DNA of 9,618 nt from an uncultured Clostridiaceae bacterium. GTDB taxonomy: Bacteria; Bacillota; Clostridia; Lachnospirales; Lachnospiraceae. The position numbers and the translations under genes were made by a program. The stretch spans positions 1 to 9,618 of the forward strand of contig CAMWMT010000061.1 in assembly GCA_947175375.1 (NCBI GenBank), read 5' to 3'. A model generated the notes under the pieces. The model did not search any database. It was given only the letters and a program-made list of their open reading frames with translations, and had not been told where the DNA came from. Positions 1-6,350 of this stretch are shown here, in pieces (the stretch's first letter is position 1; every line of letters starts with the position of its first letter).

Positions 1-1
1 C

Positions 2-1369
2 AACGGACGGACGGTATTTGTATCTTCGGAAGATTTTACGGTGATCGGAGGTTCTCTGGGAGAGTATCATTCCATGAAGATCGCCCGCATCCAGGATATG
101 GCATATGACATGAAGGCCCCGATCATTATGATCAACGACAGCGGCGGGGCGAGAATCGAGGAAGGTATTGATTCTCTGAGCGGCTACGCGAATATTTTCC
201 TGCGCAATACGAAAGCATCCGGTGTGATCCCGCAGATTGCAGTCATTGTAGGTCCGTGCTCCGGCGGAGCATGTTATTCCCCGGCCATCTGTGACTATAT
301 CTTTATGGTAGACAAGATCGGTAAGATGTTCATTACCGGCCCGCAGGTGGTGAAGACGGTAGTAAATGAGGAGTGTACGGTTGAGGAATTGGGCGGGGCG
401 TCCGTCCATGCTTCCAAGAGCGGAGTGACGCACTTTACCTATAAGGACGAGCAGACCTGCTTTGAAGGAGTCAGGAAACTTCTGTCGTACCTGCCAGGCA
501 GCTATCTGGAGAAGCCTCCGGTCATCAAGGAAAAAGAGGAGTCAACAGGAAAGAAGTCCCTGTTGTATTCACTGAATAGCCTGGTGAACAGGCGGAACCG
601 TCAGGAAGATGCTGACCGTTGTGTAGAGCTTACAGAGATCGTACCGGACAATTCCCGGAAGGCTTATGATGTGTTGAAGGTTATCAACTGTATCTGTGAC
701 AAGGACAGTTTTCTGGAAGTACAGAAGGATTTTGCCAAAAATGTCGTGGTAGGTTACGGACGGATCGACGGACAGAGCGTCGGCATCGTGGCAAATCAGC
801 CCATGGCGCTGGCAGGAAGCCTGGATTATGACGCTTCTGATAAGGCAGCTCGCTTCATCAGGACTTGCGACTGCTATAATGTGCCACTGGTCGTTCTTGT
901 GGATGTGCCGGCATTCATGCCGGGTACGGCACAGGAGCATAAGGGCATTATCCGCCATGGTGCCAAGATGCTGTATGCATTTTCCGAGGCGACTGTACCG
1001 AAGATTTCTGTGATTATGCGGAAAGCATATGGTGGTGCCTATATCGCCATGAACAGTAAAAATATGGGTGCGGACATCGTCTATGCATGGCCGGGTGCCG
1101 AGATCGCAGTCATGGGTGCGGAAGGTGCGGTGAATATCGCTTTTAAGCGCGCGATTAATGAATCAGACAATAAGGAAGAAACGAGAGAGCATCTGGTGCA
1201 GGAATATAAGGAGAAGTTCATGAATCCGTATGTTGCGGCATCTAGGGGCTTTGTTACCGAAGTGATCAAGCCGGATGAGACAAGGAAACGGCTGACGGCG
1301 GCACTGAAAATGCTGAAGAACAAGCAAGTGGCGCCGATACCGAAGAAACATGGAAATATTCCGCTGTAA
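2..1369 (+). CDS. Acyl-CoA carboxylase carboxyltransferase subunit (5' partial)
   Basis: Carboxyltransferase of the crotonase-like propionyl-CoA/methylmalonyl-CoA/glutaconyl-CoA family, which moves CO2 between carboxybiotin and an acyl-CoA. The gene enters the window already open: codons from base 2 read N-G-R-T-V-F-V before the GTG at 41, and this matches the family's conserved 'GRTVFVF..DFTV.GGSL' block, so the GTG is not the true start. About 455 residues are present, against roughly 510-520 usual. N-terminal half motifs: GGARIEEG (about 150-175), GPCSGGACYSP (about 252-282) and GPQVVKTV. C-terminal half motifs: MPGTAQEHKGIIRHGAK, RKAYGGAYIAM and WPGAEIAVMGAEGAVNI; the two GG oxyanion-type stretches are intact. 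It is the last gene before a terminator, so any biotin carrier, biotin carboxylase or Na+-pumping decarboxylase subunits must lie upstream, outside the window. Substrate (propionyl-, methylmalonyl-, glutaconyl- or acetyl-CoA) cannot be decided here. Family call sure, substrate unsure. Confidence 0.93.
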   Translation, partial: NGRTVFVSSEDFTVIGGSLGEYHSMKIARIQDMAYDMKAPIIMINDSGGARIEEGIDSLSGYANIFLRNTKASGVIPQIAVIVGPCSGGACYSPAICDYIFMVDKIGKMFITGPQVVKTVVNEECTVEELGGASVHASKSGVTHFTYKDEQTCFEGVRKLLSYLPGSYLEKPPVIKEKEESTGKKSLLYSLNSLVNRRNRQEDADRCVELTEIVPDNSRKAYDVLKVINCICDKDSFLEVQKDFAKNVVVGYGRIDGQSVGIVANQPMALAGSLDYDASDKAARFIRTCDCYNVPLVVLVDVPAFMPGTAQEHKGIIRHGAKMLYAFSEATVPKISVIMRKAYGGAYIAMNSKNMGADIVYAWPGAEIAVMGAEGAVNIAFKRAINESDNKEETREHLVQEYKEKFMNPYVAASRGFVTEVIKPDETRKRLTAALKMLKNKQVAPIPKKHGNIPL

Positions 1370-1380
1370 ATGAATCAGAT

Positions 1381-1428
1381 ACCTCCTGAGCAGACGGGGC
1401 GAACCCCGGATTGCCCAGGAGGTTTTTT
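1381..1428 (+). terminator. Intrinsic terminator of the carboxyltransferase gene
   Basis: ACCTCCTG (1381-1388) pairs perfectly with CAGGAGGT (1416-1423). Inside it, GCAG pairs with TTGC (one G-T wobble), and CGGGG/CCCCG closes a CGAA tetraloop at 1400-1403. A run of six T follows (1423-1428). The T-run lies only on the right-hand side, so it acts on rightward transcripts. The convergent regulator gene ends 6 bases further on. Confidence 0.9.
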
Positions 1429-1433
1429 CTATG

Positions 1434-2513
1434 TCAATCTGTCGGGTACTGGTCAAGTAGTGCCTGAAATGCTTCATGGCTGTGAAGAAATTCATACTCC
1501 GGATCCTGCATAAGATTGGCCATCAGGACGGGACGTATGGTAGAAGAGACAGAAAACTGGATACCGGAACCGAGAGTATCTGCGATCCGATCATAGAGAG
1601 GGCTGTCATGAAATTTCCACAGATGCTGGCAAGCCTCCAGAAGCTCTCGAATTAGACGGATGCTTTCTTCGGCATCTTTTTGTGCCAGCGCGATCTCCAG
1701 AGGAGCGACGTAAGTAAAATAGGTTCCAAGTCCCAGAGATTCCACTACATGTCCTGCAATCTCAGCGATGCTGGCAGCTTTCTCTGTCTGTCCGGCAGTC
1801 ATGCAGATCTTTGTCAGACGTAGCAGGATCCCGTGCAGGTCCATGGCTGCGGAAAGAAGCTTTTTCTGCAGCAGCAATTCTGCCTCAGGAAGATGTTCTT
1901 TCTGCTGCTGGTAAAGGTCTGCTTGTATCAGTTGTTTATCCAGTACGTTGTGTTCCGGCAGAAGGTCGATCATTTCCTGGGCCTTTTCATAGTTCCTGCG
2001 TTTGATGTATTTGGAGGCGAGCATATACGCAGACTGAATCTGCAGTTTTTCATCTTCACTTTCCAGAATACGCTGATACCAGGACAGGACCAGATCTTCA
2101 TAGGGTTGCTTTTCTTCGGGAGTCAGGGTTGACAGGGTCAGTGTGCCGTCCAGAGTCAGGGCGAAAGTGTGGAGCAGTGATGCGCAAAGAGGATATTCAC
2201 GAATTTTCTGTTTCATAAACTGACAGCTTTCTTCCAGTCCTTTGGTGTACCCTTTGTCTTTCAGGATCTGCGCAATCTCATTGCAGAAATGAGTGATCTC
2301 CTGTCTGGACGGTTCTTCCTGAAAGCACAGCAGGGTATTAGGGTCCGTATTCAAAAGCCTTGCAAGAGCAGACAGCAGTGTGATATCTGGATAAGTGGAG
2401 CCAGATTCCCATTTACTCACTGCCGGAGTCGAGATTCCCAGATATTCGGCAATCTGCTCTTGCGTAAGTCCCAGTTCTTTTCGTCTTTCCCGTATAGTGG
2501 TGTTCATTGGCAT
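1434..2513 (-). CDS. XRE-family transcriptional regulator with helical repeat C-terminus
   Basis: DNA-binding regulator of 359 residues. Residues 7-60 form a Cro/C1-type helix-turn-helix: RERRKELGLTQEQIAEYLG, then ISTPAVSKWESG as the recognition helix, then YPDITLLSALARLLN. Residues from about 70 to 355 are almost all amphipathic helices with TPR-like character, such as NYEKAQEMIDLLPEHN and QTEKAASIAEIAGHV. That arrangement is common in clostridial regulators that may sense a peptide or protein partner; no signal is identifiable here. The start at 2513 is chosen because AGGAGG (complement of 2523-2528) lies 9 bases upstream; a second ATG two codons later is less well placed. It has its own extended -10 promoter and faces the 2748/kptA genes divergently, so it may control them and itself. 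This control is inference. No signal peptide or membrane segment is visible. Confidence 0.9.
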   Translation of the reverse strand: MPMNTTIRERRKELGLTQEQIAEYLGISTPAVSKWESGSTYPDITLLSALARLLNTDPNTLLCFQEEPSRQEITHFCNEIAQILKDKGYTKGLEESCQFMKQKIREYPLCASLLHTFALTLDGTLTLSTLTPEEKQPYEDLVLSWYQRILESEDEKLQIQSAYMLASKYIKRRNYEKAQEMIDLLPEHNVLDKQLIQADLYQQQKEHLPEAELLLQKKLLSAAMDLHGILLRLTKICMTAGQTEKAASIAEIAGHVVESLGLGTYFTYVAPLEIALAQKDAEESIRLIRELLEACQHLWKFHDSPLYDRIADTLGSGIQFSVSSTIRPVLMANLMQDPEYEFLHSHEAFQALLDQYPTD

Positions 2514-2542
2514 GCGTAGGGTCCTCCTTTTCGTTTGAGTTT

Positions 2543-2571
2543 ATTATAACAGTCTACCGGGAATGGTACAA
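2543..2571 (-). promoter_or_regulatory. Promoter of the XRE regulator
   Basis: Reading leftward: -35 TTGTAC (2571-2566), a 17-base spacer, then a perfect -10 TATAAT (2548-2543) preceded by TG one base upstream, giving an extended -10 TGTTATAAT. It lies 30 bases upstream of the regulator's ATG. The spacer holds a small TACC-N6-GGTA dyad (2555-2568), which could be part of an autoregulatory site. Confidence 0.75.
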
Positions 2572-2603
2572 TTGAGTAGTTTTTAAACGGAGAAGGGGGA
2601 TAT

Positions 2604-2618
2604 TTAACTACAAGTTAA
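2604..2618. promoter_or_regulatory. Candidate operator dyad between divergent promoters
   Basis: A perfect inverted repeat TTAACT-ACA-AGTTAA (6-3-6) lies between the two divergent promoters, 15 bases upstream of the rightward -35 box. Short symmetrical AT-rich half-sites with a small centre are typical targets of XRE-type dimers, and such a regulator is encoded next door. The dyad is seen directly. Its use as an operator is inference. Confidence 0.45.
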
Positions 2619-2632
2619 GAAAGCAGTTGTAA

Positions 2633-2661
2633 TTGTATTTCCGGATTCCATATGTTATAAT
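2633..2661 (+). promoter_or_regulatory. Promoter of the 2748/kptA operon
   Basis: -35 TTGTAT (2633-2638), a 17-base spacer, and a perfect -10 TATAAT (2656-2661) with an upstream TG giving TGTTATAAT. The predicted transcript starts near 2668, leaving a leader of about 80 bases before the ATG at 2748. Its architecture closely matches that of the opposing regulator promoter. Confidence 0.75.
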
Positions 2662-2747
2662 CAGACCATTCGATGCCGAGCGGGTGCTGAAAGATTTACA
2701 GGCAAAAGGCAGGGAAAAACGAGGAACCAAAACAGGAGGAAATACAT

Positions 2748-3101
2748 ATGGTTTTTAAAAACATAAAAGAAGGAACAACCTTCACACTTCGGAATCAGGA
2801 TCGGGAACTGATGAACTTTGGGAAAGATGAGATAGAGGATTTTCTGGATGACCTGTTTGTCACGCCAGATCAGTTTGTGGTGCTGACAGCGCCGAAAGCG
2901 CAGGGGCAGCAGATCCGTTATGTACAGGCATGCGTCCATGATGATGGTGAGATCGAGACAGAACTTGGAATCGAGGAAGCAGATGGAACGCGCCTGTATT
3001 ATAAGATGTGTGGGGATGAAGAGTGTGTCCGGATCTTTCTGGACTTTTTTGAGCAGAAACTGGTGGTGGACAGGGATATGTACAAGCCTGTTCAATTTTA
3101 G
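2748..3101 (+). CDS. Small acidic protein of unknown function
   Basis: A protein of 117 residues that I do not recognise. It has an excellent AGGAGG (2734-2739) 8 bases before the ATG and a strong promoter upstream, so it is very likely a real, well-expressed gene. The sequence is soluble-looking, with no signal peptide or membrane segment. It is strongly acidic (25 Asp/Glu against 13 Lys/Arg), with alternating short helices and strands. It has three Cys (in QACVHDD and KMCGDEEC), too scattered for an obvious metal site. It starts the transcription unit that continues into kptA 65 bases later, so a functional link to RNA 2'-phosphotransferase is possible but unproven. A small immunity-like or adaptor protein cannot be excluded. 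No family assignment is offered. Confidence 0.8.
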   Translation: MVFKNIKEGTTFTLRNQDRELMNFGKDEIEDFLDDLFVTPDQFVVLTAPKAQGQQIRYVQACVHDDGEIETELGIEEADGTRLYYKMCGDEECVRIFLDFFEQKLVVDRDMYKPVQF

Positions 3102-3105
3102 AAAG

Positions 3106-3141
3106 TGTCTGTCCGGCATAGAGATGCCAGAAGGACAGATA
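3106..3141 (+). other. Intercistronic stem-loop between the 2748 gene and kptA
   Basis: TGTCTGTCC (3106-3114) pairs with GGACAGATA (3133-3141), and GGCAT (3115-3119) pairs with ATGCC (3124-3128) around an AGAG loop. A 4-base AGAA bulge lies on the 3' arm. Only a broken T-rich stretch follows, so it is more likely an RNA-processing, stability or partial attenuation element than a full terminator. It ends 13 bases before the kptA ribosome binding site. Confidence 0.5.
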
Positions 3142-3166
3142 TTCGATTTTCGACAGGAGTAATATT

Positions 3167-3712
3167 ATGAATCTGACAAAGACAAGTAAATATCTGAGCC
3201 TGATCCTTCGTCACAGGCCGGAGGCTGTGGGGATCACTCTGGACGAGCATGGCTGGGCGAGAGTGGATGAATTGATTGCAGGGATCAAAAAGACACAGAA
3301 GTTTAACATGGATATACTGGAGGAAATCGTGCGCACAGACAACAAGCAGCGCTACTCCTTCAATGAAGACCATACGCTGATTCGCGCAAATCAGGGACAT
3401 TCCATACCAGTGGATGTGGAGCTTCCGGTCACAGAGCCGCCGGAAGTGCTCTGGCACGGAACCGGACAGAAGTATGTGGAGTCTATAGATCAGAAGGGAC
3501 TGCTTCCTAAAGGAAGGTTCTATGTACATCTGTCCGGTGACCTTAAGACGGCTGTAAATGTAGGAAGCCGTCATGGAAAACCGGTAGTATATCGGGTAGA
3601 CAGCGCGCGGATGGCAGCGGATGGGTATCTTTTCTATCGTTCAGTCAATGGAGTATGGCTGACGAAAAAGGTGCCGGTGGAATATCTGGAGAAGACAGAA
3701 AGGGAATATTAA
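3167..3712 (+). CDS. kptA: RNA 2'-phosphotransferase KptA/Tpt1
   Basis: KptA/Tpt1 removes an internal 2'-phosphate from RNA by transferring it to NAD+, releasing nicotinamide and ADP-ribose 1'',2''-cyclic phosphate. The 181 residues match the family's usual length and order. The N-terminal winged-helix lobe has SKYLSLILRHRPE (residues 7-19), DEHGWARVDELI (26-37), DNKQRYSF (58-65) and IRANQGHS (72-79). The C-terminal NAD-binding lobe, related to ADP-ribosyltransferases, has LWHGT (95-99), VHLSGD (120-125), VGSRHGKPVV (132-141) and NGVWLT. The four residues expected for catalysis are present: R15, H16, R73 and R135. The ATG is preceded by AGGAG (3155-3159) at 7 bases. It follows an unknown small gene in the same orientation and is probably co-transcribed. 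Bacteria lack the yeast-type tRNA splicing that makes 2'-phosphates, so its physiological substrate here is unknown. Confidence 0.95.
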   Translation: MNLTKTSKYLSLILRHRPEAVGITLDEHGWARVDELIAGIKKTQKFNMDILEEIVRTDNKQRYSFNEDHTLIRANQGHSIPVDVELPVTEPPEVLWHGTGQKYVESIDQKGLLPKGRFYVHLSGDLKTAVNVGSRHGKPVVYRVDSARMAADGYLFYRSVNGVWLTKKVPVEYLEKTEREY

Positions 3713-3769
3713 AAAAGAAACGAGTACCCCGCTTGAGCCATAGGCTGTACGGTTAAAAACTCATTTCTT
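3713..3769 (+). terminator. Probable terminator after kptA, with large structured loop
   Basis: An A-rich 5' arm AAGAAA-C-GAGT (3715-3725) pairs with ACTC-A-TTTCTT (3759-3769), with one C-A mismatch. ACC/GGT extends the stem inward, past a 5-base bulge on the 3' side. The enclosed region carries its own small hairpin AGCC-ATA-GGCT (3736-3746). The A-arm/T-arm design resembles an intrinsic terminator, but the GC core is weak and the T-run is interrupted. It could equally be a structured RNA element ahead of miaB. Confidence 0.35.
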
Positions 3770-3810
3770 AATTTAGATTATTTATTAGATAAGGGAAAAA
3801 GTCAAGAAAA

Positions 3811-5262
3811 ATGTATAATGAAATTAATTTGGATAAAATAGATATAAACTCTAAGCCTCCCACAGAAGAACAGGCCAGGCAGTATTATTTTATGGCAAAA
3901 TGCCGGGAATTGGTGAAAGAATTTGAACAGAAGAACGGACGTTTACCCAGTGCTTGTGTGGCGACTTTTGGCTGTCAGATGAACGCCCGGGATTCGGAGA
4001 AACTCCGCGGCGTCCTGCGGGAGATCGGGTATGTGGAGACGGAGAGCGAGGACGCGGATTTTGTGATCTACAATACCTGTACCGTTCGGGAAAATGCGAA
4101 TCTGAAAGTGTACGGGCGTCTGGGCGTCCTGCACGGTTATAAGAAAAAGAATCCGGGCATGAAGATCGCGCTCTGCGGCTGTATGATGCAGGAGCCGTCT
4201 GTGGTGGAGAAGCTTAAGAAAAGTTACCAGTTTGTGGATCTGATCTTCGGAACCCATAATATTTTCAAATTTGCGGAACTTCTCTGGACAACGCTTGTAT
4301 CAGACCGGATGGTGATCGACATCTGGAAGGATACAAACCAAATTGTGGAAGACCTGCCTCTGGAACGGAAATATCCGTTTAAATCCGGTGTCAATATCAT
4401 GTTTGGCTGCAATAATTTCTGCAGCTACTGTATCGTTCCCTATGTAAGAGGCCGGGAGCGGAGCCGAGAAGCGAAAGACATCATCCGGGAGATCGAAGGA
4501 CTTGTGGCAGACGGCGTCATGGAGGTCATGCTGCTGGGGCAGAATGTGAATTCTTACGGAAAGAATCTGGAAGAGCCCATGACCTTTGCACAGCTTTTGC
4601 AGGAAGTGGAACAGATCGAGGGGCTGGAACGAATCCGTTTTATGACTTCTCATCCCAAAGACCTGTCCGATGAACTGATCGAAGTGATGGCAAAGTCAAA
4701 GAAGATCTGTAGGCATCTGCATCTGCCGCTGCAGTCCGGAAGCAGCGCTGTTCTGAAAGTCATGAACCGGAGGTATACAAAAGAGCAGTATGTGGAACTG
4801 GCAGAGAAGATTCGGACAGCGATTCCCGATATTGCGCTGACCACAGACATCATCGTAGGATTTCCCGGAGAGACGGAAGAAGATTTTCAGGAAACGCTGG
4901 ATGTGGTGCGCAAGGTTCGCTACGACAGTGCCTTTACCTTTATCTACAGCAAACGGACCGGTACACCGGCGGCCTCTATGGCGGAGCAGATCCCAGAAGA
5001 TGTGGTGAAGGACCGTTTTGACCGGCTGCTAAAGGAAGTTCAGGAGATTTCCAAAGAGATGGCGGAGCGGTTTACCGGGACAGAGCAGATGGTACTGGTG
5101 GAAGAACCAAACCGCCAGATGGAGGGTTATATGACCGGACGTCTCGGCAATAATCATGTGGTACATTTTCCGGGAGACGTATCCCTGACCGGCAGGATCT
5201 TAAAGATCCGTCTGGATGAATGCCGGGGATTTTACTATATGGGAACGCTGCCTGAAATTTGA
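3811..5262 (+). CDS. miaB: tRNA-2-methylthio-N6-dimethylallyladenosine synthase MiaB
   Basis: A radical-SAM methylthiotransferase that adds the 2-methylthio group to i6A37 of tRNAs reading UNN codons, in the cytoplasm. Its 483 residues form three domains. An N-terminal MTTase (UPF0004) domain has auxiliary-cluster cysteines C55 (TFGCQMNARDSEK), C90 (NTCTVRENA) and C124 (LCGCMMQEP). The radical-SAM domain has C200-x3-C204-x2-C207 (FGCNNFCSYC, then VRGRERSR), HLHLPLQSGS and TDIIVGFPGETEEDF. A C-terminal TRAM domain runs from about 415 to 480. The roughly 45-residue N-terminal extension before CVATFGC, including QYYFMAKCRELV, is typical of Bacillota MiaB rather than MtaB or RimO. The ribosome binding site is weak: AAGGG at 3791-3795 is 15 bases from the ATG, and nothing better precedes an alternative start. 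No convincing promoter was found between kptA and miaB. Confidence 0.96.
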   Translation: MYNEINLDKIDINSKPPTEEQARQYYFMAKCRELVKEFEQKNGRLPSACVATFGCQMNARDSEKLRGVLREIGYVETESEDADFVIYNTCTVRENANLKVYGRLGVLHGYKKKNPGMKIALCGCMMQEPSVVEKLKKSYQFVDLIFGTHNIFKFAELLWTTLVSDRMVIDIWKDTNQIVEDLPLERKYPFKSGVNIMFGCNNFCSYCIVPYVRGRERSREAKDIIREIEGLVADGVMEVMLLGQNVNSYGKNLEEPMTFAQLLQEVEQIEGLERIRFMTSHPKDLSDELIEVMAKSKKICRHLHLPLQSGSSAVLKVMNRRYTKEQYVELAEKIRTAIPDIALTTDIIVGFPGETEEDFQETLDVVRKVRYDSAFTFIYSKRTGTPAASMAEQIPEDVVKDRFDRLLKEVQEISKEMAERFTGTEQMVLVEEPNRQMEGYMTGRLGNNHVVHFPGDVSLTGRILKIRLDECRGFYYMGTLPEI

Positions 5263-5367
5263 TTCTGTATGCTGTCTTAGGAAGAGTTCCTTACATATCG
5301 GTCAACTGACGCAAGCATTTTCTGCTGTATCAGAAATATAGGATCGACAGGGAAAGGAAGCAGCGGA

Positions 5368-6234
5368 ATGAGTAGTAAAAACTGGATTCGTACGATCAGA
5401 GATCTGATTATGATACTAATTGCGGCGGGGGTCTATGCGTCAGGGATCAGCCTGTTCCTGGACCCGAACAATCTGGCGCCAGGTGGCGTGACAGGAATCT
5501 CAGTGATCTTGAACCGATTGTGTGGCATAGAGACAGGAACGTTGTATCTTCTTCTGAATATTCCGATTCTGATTCTGGGTATCTGGAGATTCGGTTTCCG
5601 GTTTATCCTGAAGACGGCGTATGCTACGGTGATGACTTCTGCTTTTACCAATCTGTTATCCGGACAGGGTGCGCTTACAGAAGATCCTCTGCTGGCGGCG
5701 ATGGCCGGTGGAGTGCTGATCGCCTGCGGGATCGGCCTGATCTTCAAGGCCGGCGCTACGACTGGAGGAACGGATATCATCGTCAAGATCCTCCGGCAGA
5801 GATACCGGCATCTGAAGACCGGATTCCTGTTCCAGTGCATAGATATAACGATCGTTGCCATTTCCGGATTTGTCTTCCGGGATCTGAACATTGCGCTGTA
5901 TGCGCTGATGGCAGTGCTGATCTCAGGAAGAACACTGGATTATATCCTCTATGGAGGAGATGAGGCAAGGATGATCTATATCGTTACGAATAAGCCTATA
6001 GAGGTCGGCCAGAAGCTCATGGAAGAGATCAAAGTGGGTGTGACCTATCTGAAAGGAAGAGGCGGATGGACCAGGGAAGAAAAGGATGTGATCTTCTGTG
6101 TGGTTCGAAAACAGTTGGCTCCTAGGGTGGAGGAGACTGTGAAACAAGAAGATGCGTCGGCATTTTTGATCGTTACAAGCGCAAATGAGATCTATGGAGA
6201 AGGCTACAAGGATTTTTTTGAGGAGCGTATATAG
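5368..6234 (+). CDS. YitT-family membrane protein (DUF161/DUF2179)
   Basis: A 288-residue integral membrane protein of the YitT family, widespread in Bacillota and without an established transport substrate. Hydrophobic segments lie at about residues 11-31, 57-78, 81-97, 107-127, 152-170 and 174-192. Family-typical motifs are LDPNNLAPGGVTGIS (31-45), FKAGATTGGTDII (126-138) and SGRTLDYILYG (186-196). A soluble C-terminal DUF2179 domain (about 200-280) contains IVTNKP, GVTYLKGRGGW and YGEGYKDF and probably lies in the cytoplasm as a ligand-binding or regulatory domain. The ATG has AAGGA (5354-5358) 9 bases upstream. The 105-base gap from miaB has no recognisable terminator, so some read-through from miaB is likely. 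A short AGGAA-GAG-TTCCT hairpin at 5279-5291 lacks a T-run. Family call is firm, function unknown. Confidence 0.93.
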   Translation: MSSKNWIRTIRDLIMILIAAGVYASGISLFLDPNNLAPGGVTGISVILNRLCGIETGTLYLLLNIPILILGIWRFGFRFILKTAYATVMTSAFTNLLSGQGALTEDPLLAAMAGGVLIACGIGLIFKAGATTGGTDIIVKILRQRYRHLKTGFLFQCIDITIVAISGFVFRDLNIALYALMAVLISGRTLDYILYGGDEARMIYIVTNKPIEVGQKLMEEIKVGVTYLKGRGGWTREEKDVIFCVVRKQLAPRVEETVKQEDASAFLIVTSANEIYGEGYKDFFEERI

Positions 6235-6267
6235 ATGAGGAATAGAAGAGGAACCTGAAAAAGACTC

Positions 6268-6296
6268 TTGCATCTTTGGACAGTTAGTGCTACTAT
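6268..6296 (+). promoter_or_regulatory. Probable promoter of the anaerobic nrd operon
   Basis: -35-like TTGCAT (6268-6273), a 17-base spacer, and -10-like TACTAT (6291-6296) with TG one base upstream (6288-6289), forming an extended -10. The -35 is poor, so the TG extension may be important. The -10 lies inside the first NrdR-like box, as expected for a repressible promoter. Confidence 0.5.
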
Positions 6297-6305
6297 ATAT
6301 CGTGC
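6290..6305. promoter_or_regulatory. NrdR-box-like site 1
   Basis: CTACTATATATCGTGC matches the published NrdR box consensus acaCwAtATatwGtGt at 12 of 16 positions by eye, including the central ATAT and the GTG. NrdR is the ATP-cone repressor of ribonucleotide reductase operons. The site covers the predicted -10 box of nrdD. Confidence 0.6.
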
Positions 6306-6321
6306 AGATAAAAATAATAAG

Positions 6322-6337
6322 ATACCAGATATAGTTT
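6322..6337. promoter_or_regulatory. NrdR-box-like site 2
   Basis: ATACCAGATATAGTTT matches the same consensus at 12 of 16 positions. It starts exactly 32 bases after site 1, close to three helical turns, which is the tandem same-face spacing typical of NrdR sites. The pairing makes both calls stronger than either alone. It lies between the promoter and the nrdD ribosome binding site. Confidence 0.55.
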
Positions 6338-6350
6338 TGGAGGGGATAGG

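Noticed and set aside
41..43. GTG at 41 as the start of the carboxyltransferase
   Set aside because: Codons upstream of it to the window edge encode the conserved segment just before DFTV in this family, so the gene is simply cut by the window.
2633..2758. A 41-codon open frame from TTG 2633 overlapping the start of the 2748 gene
   Set aside because: It would begin inside the -35 box of a strong promoter, before the predicted transcript start, with no ribosome binding site.
6324..6339. An alternative register for the second NrdR box
   Set aside because: It matches the consensus at only about 9 of 16 positions and gives a 34-base spacing, off helical phase. The 6322-6337 register fits better on both counts.
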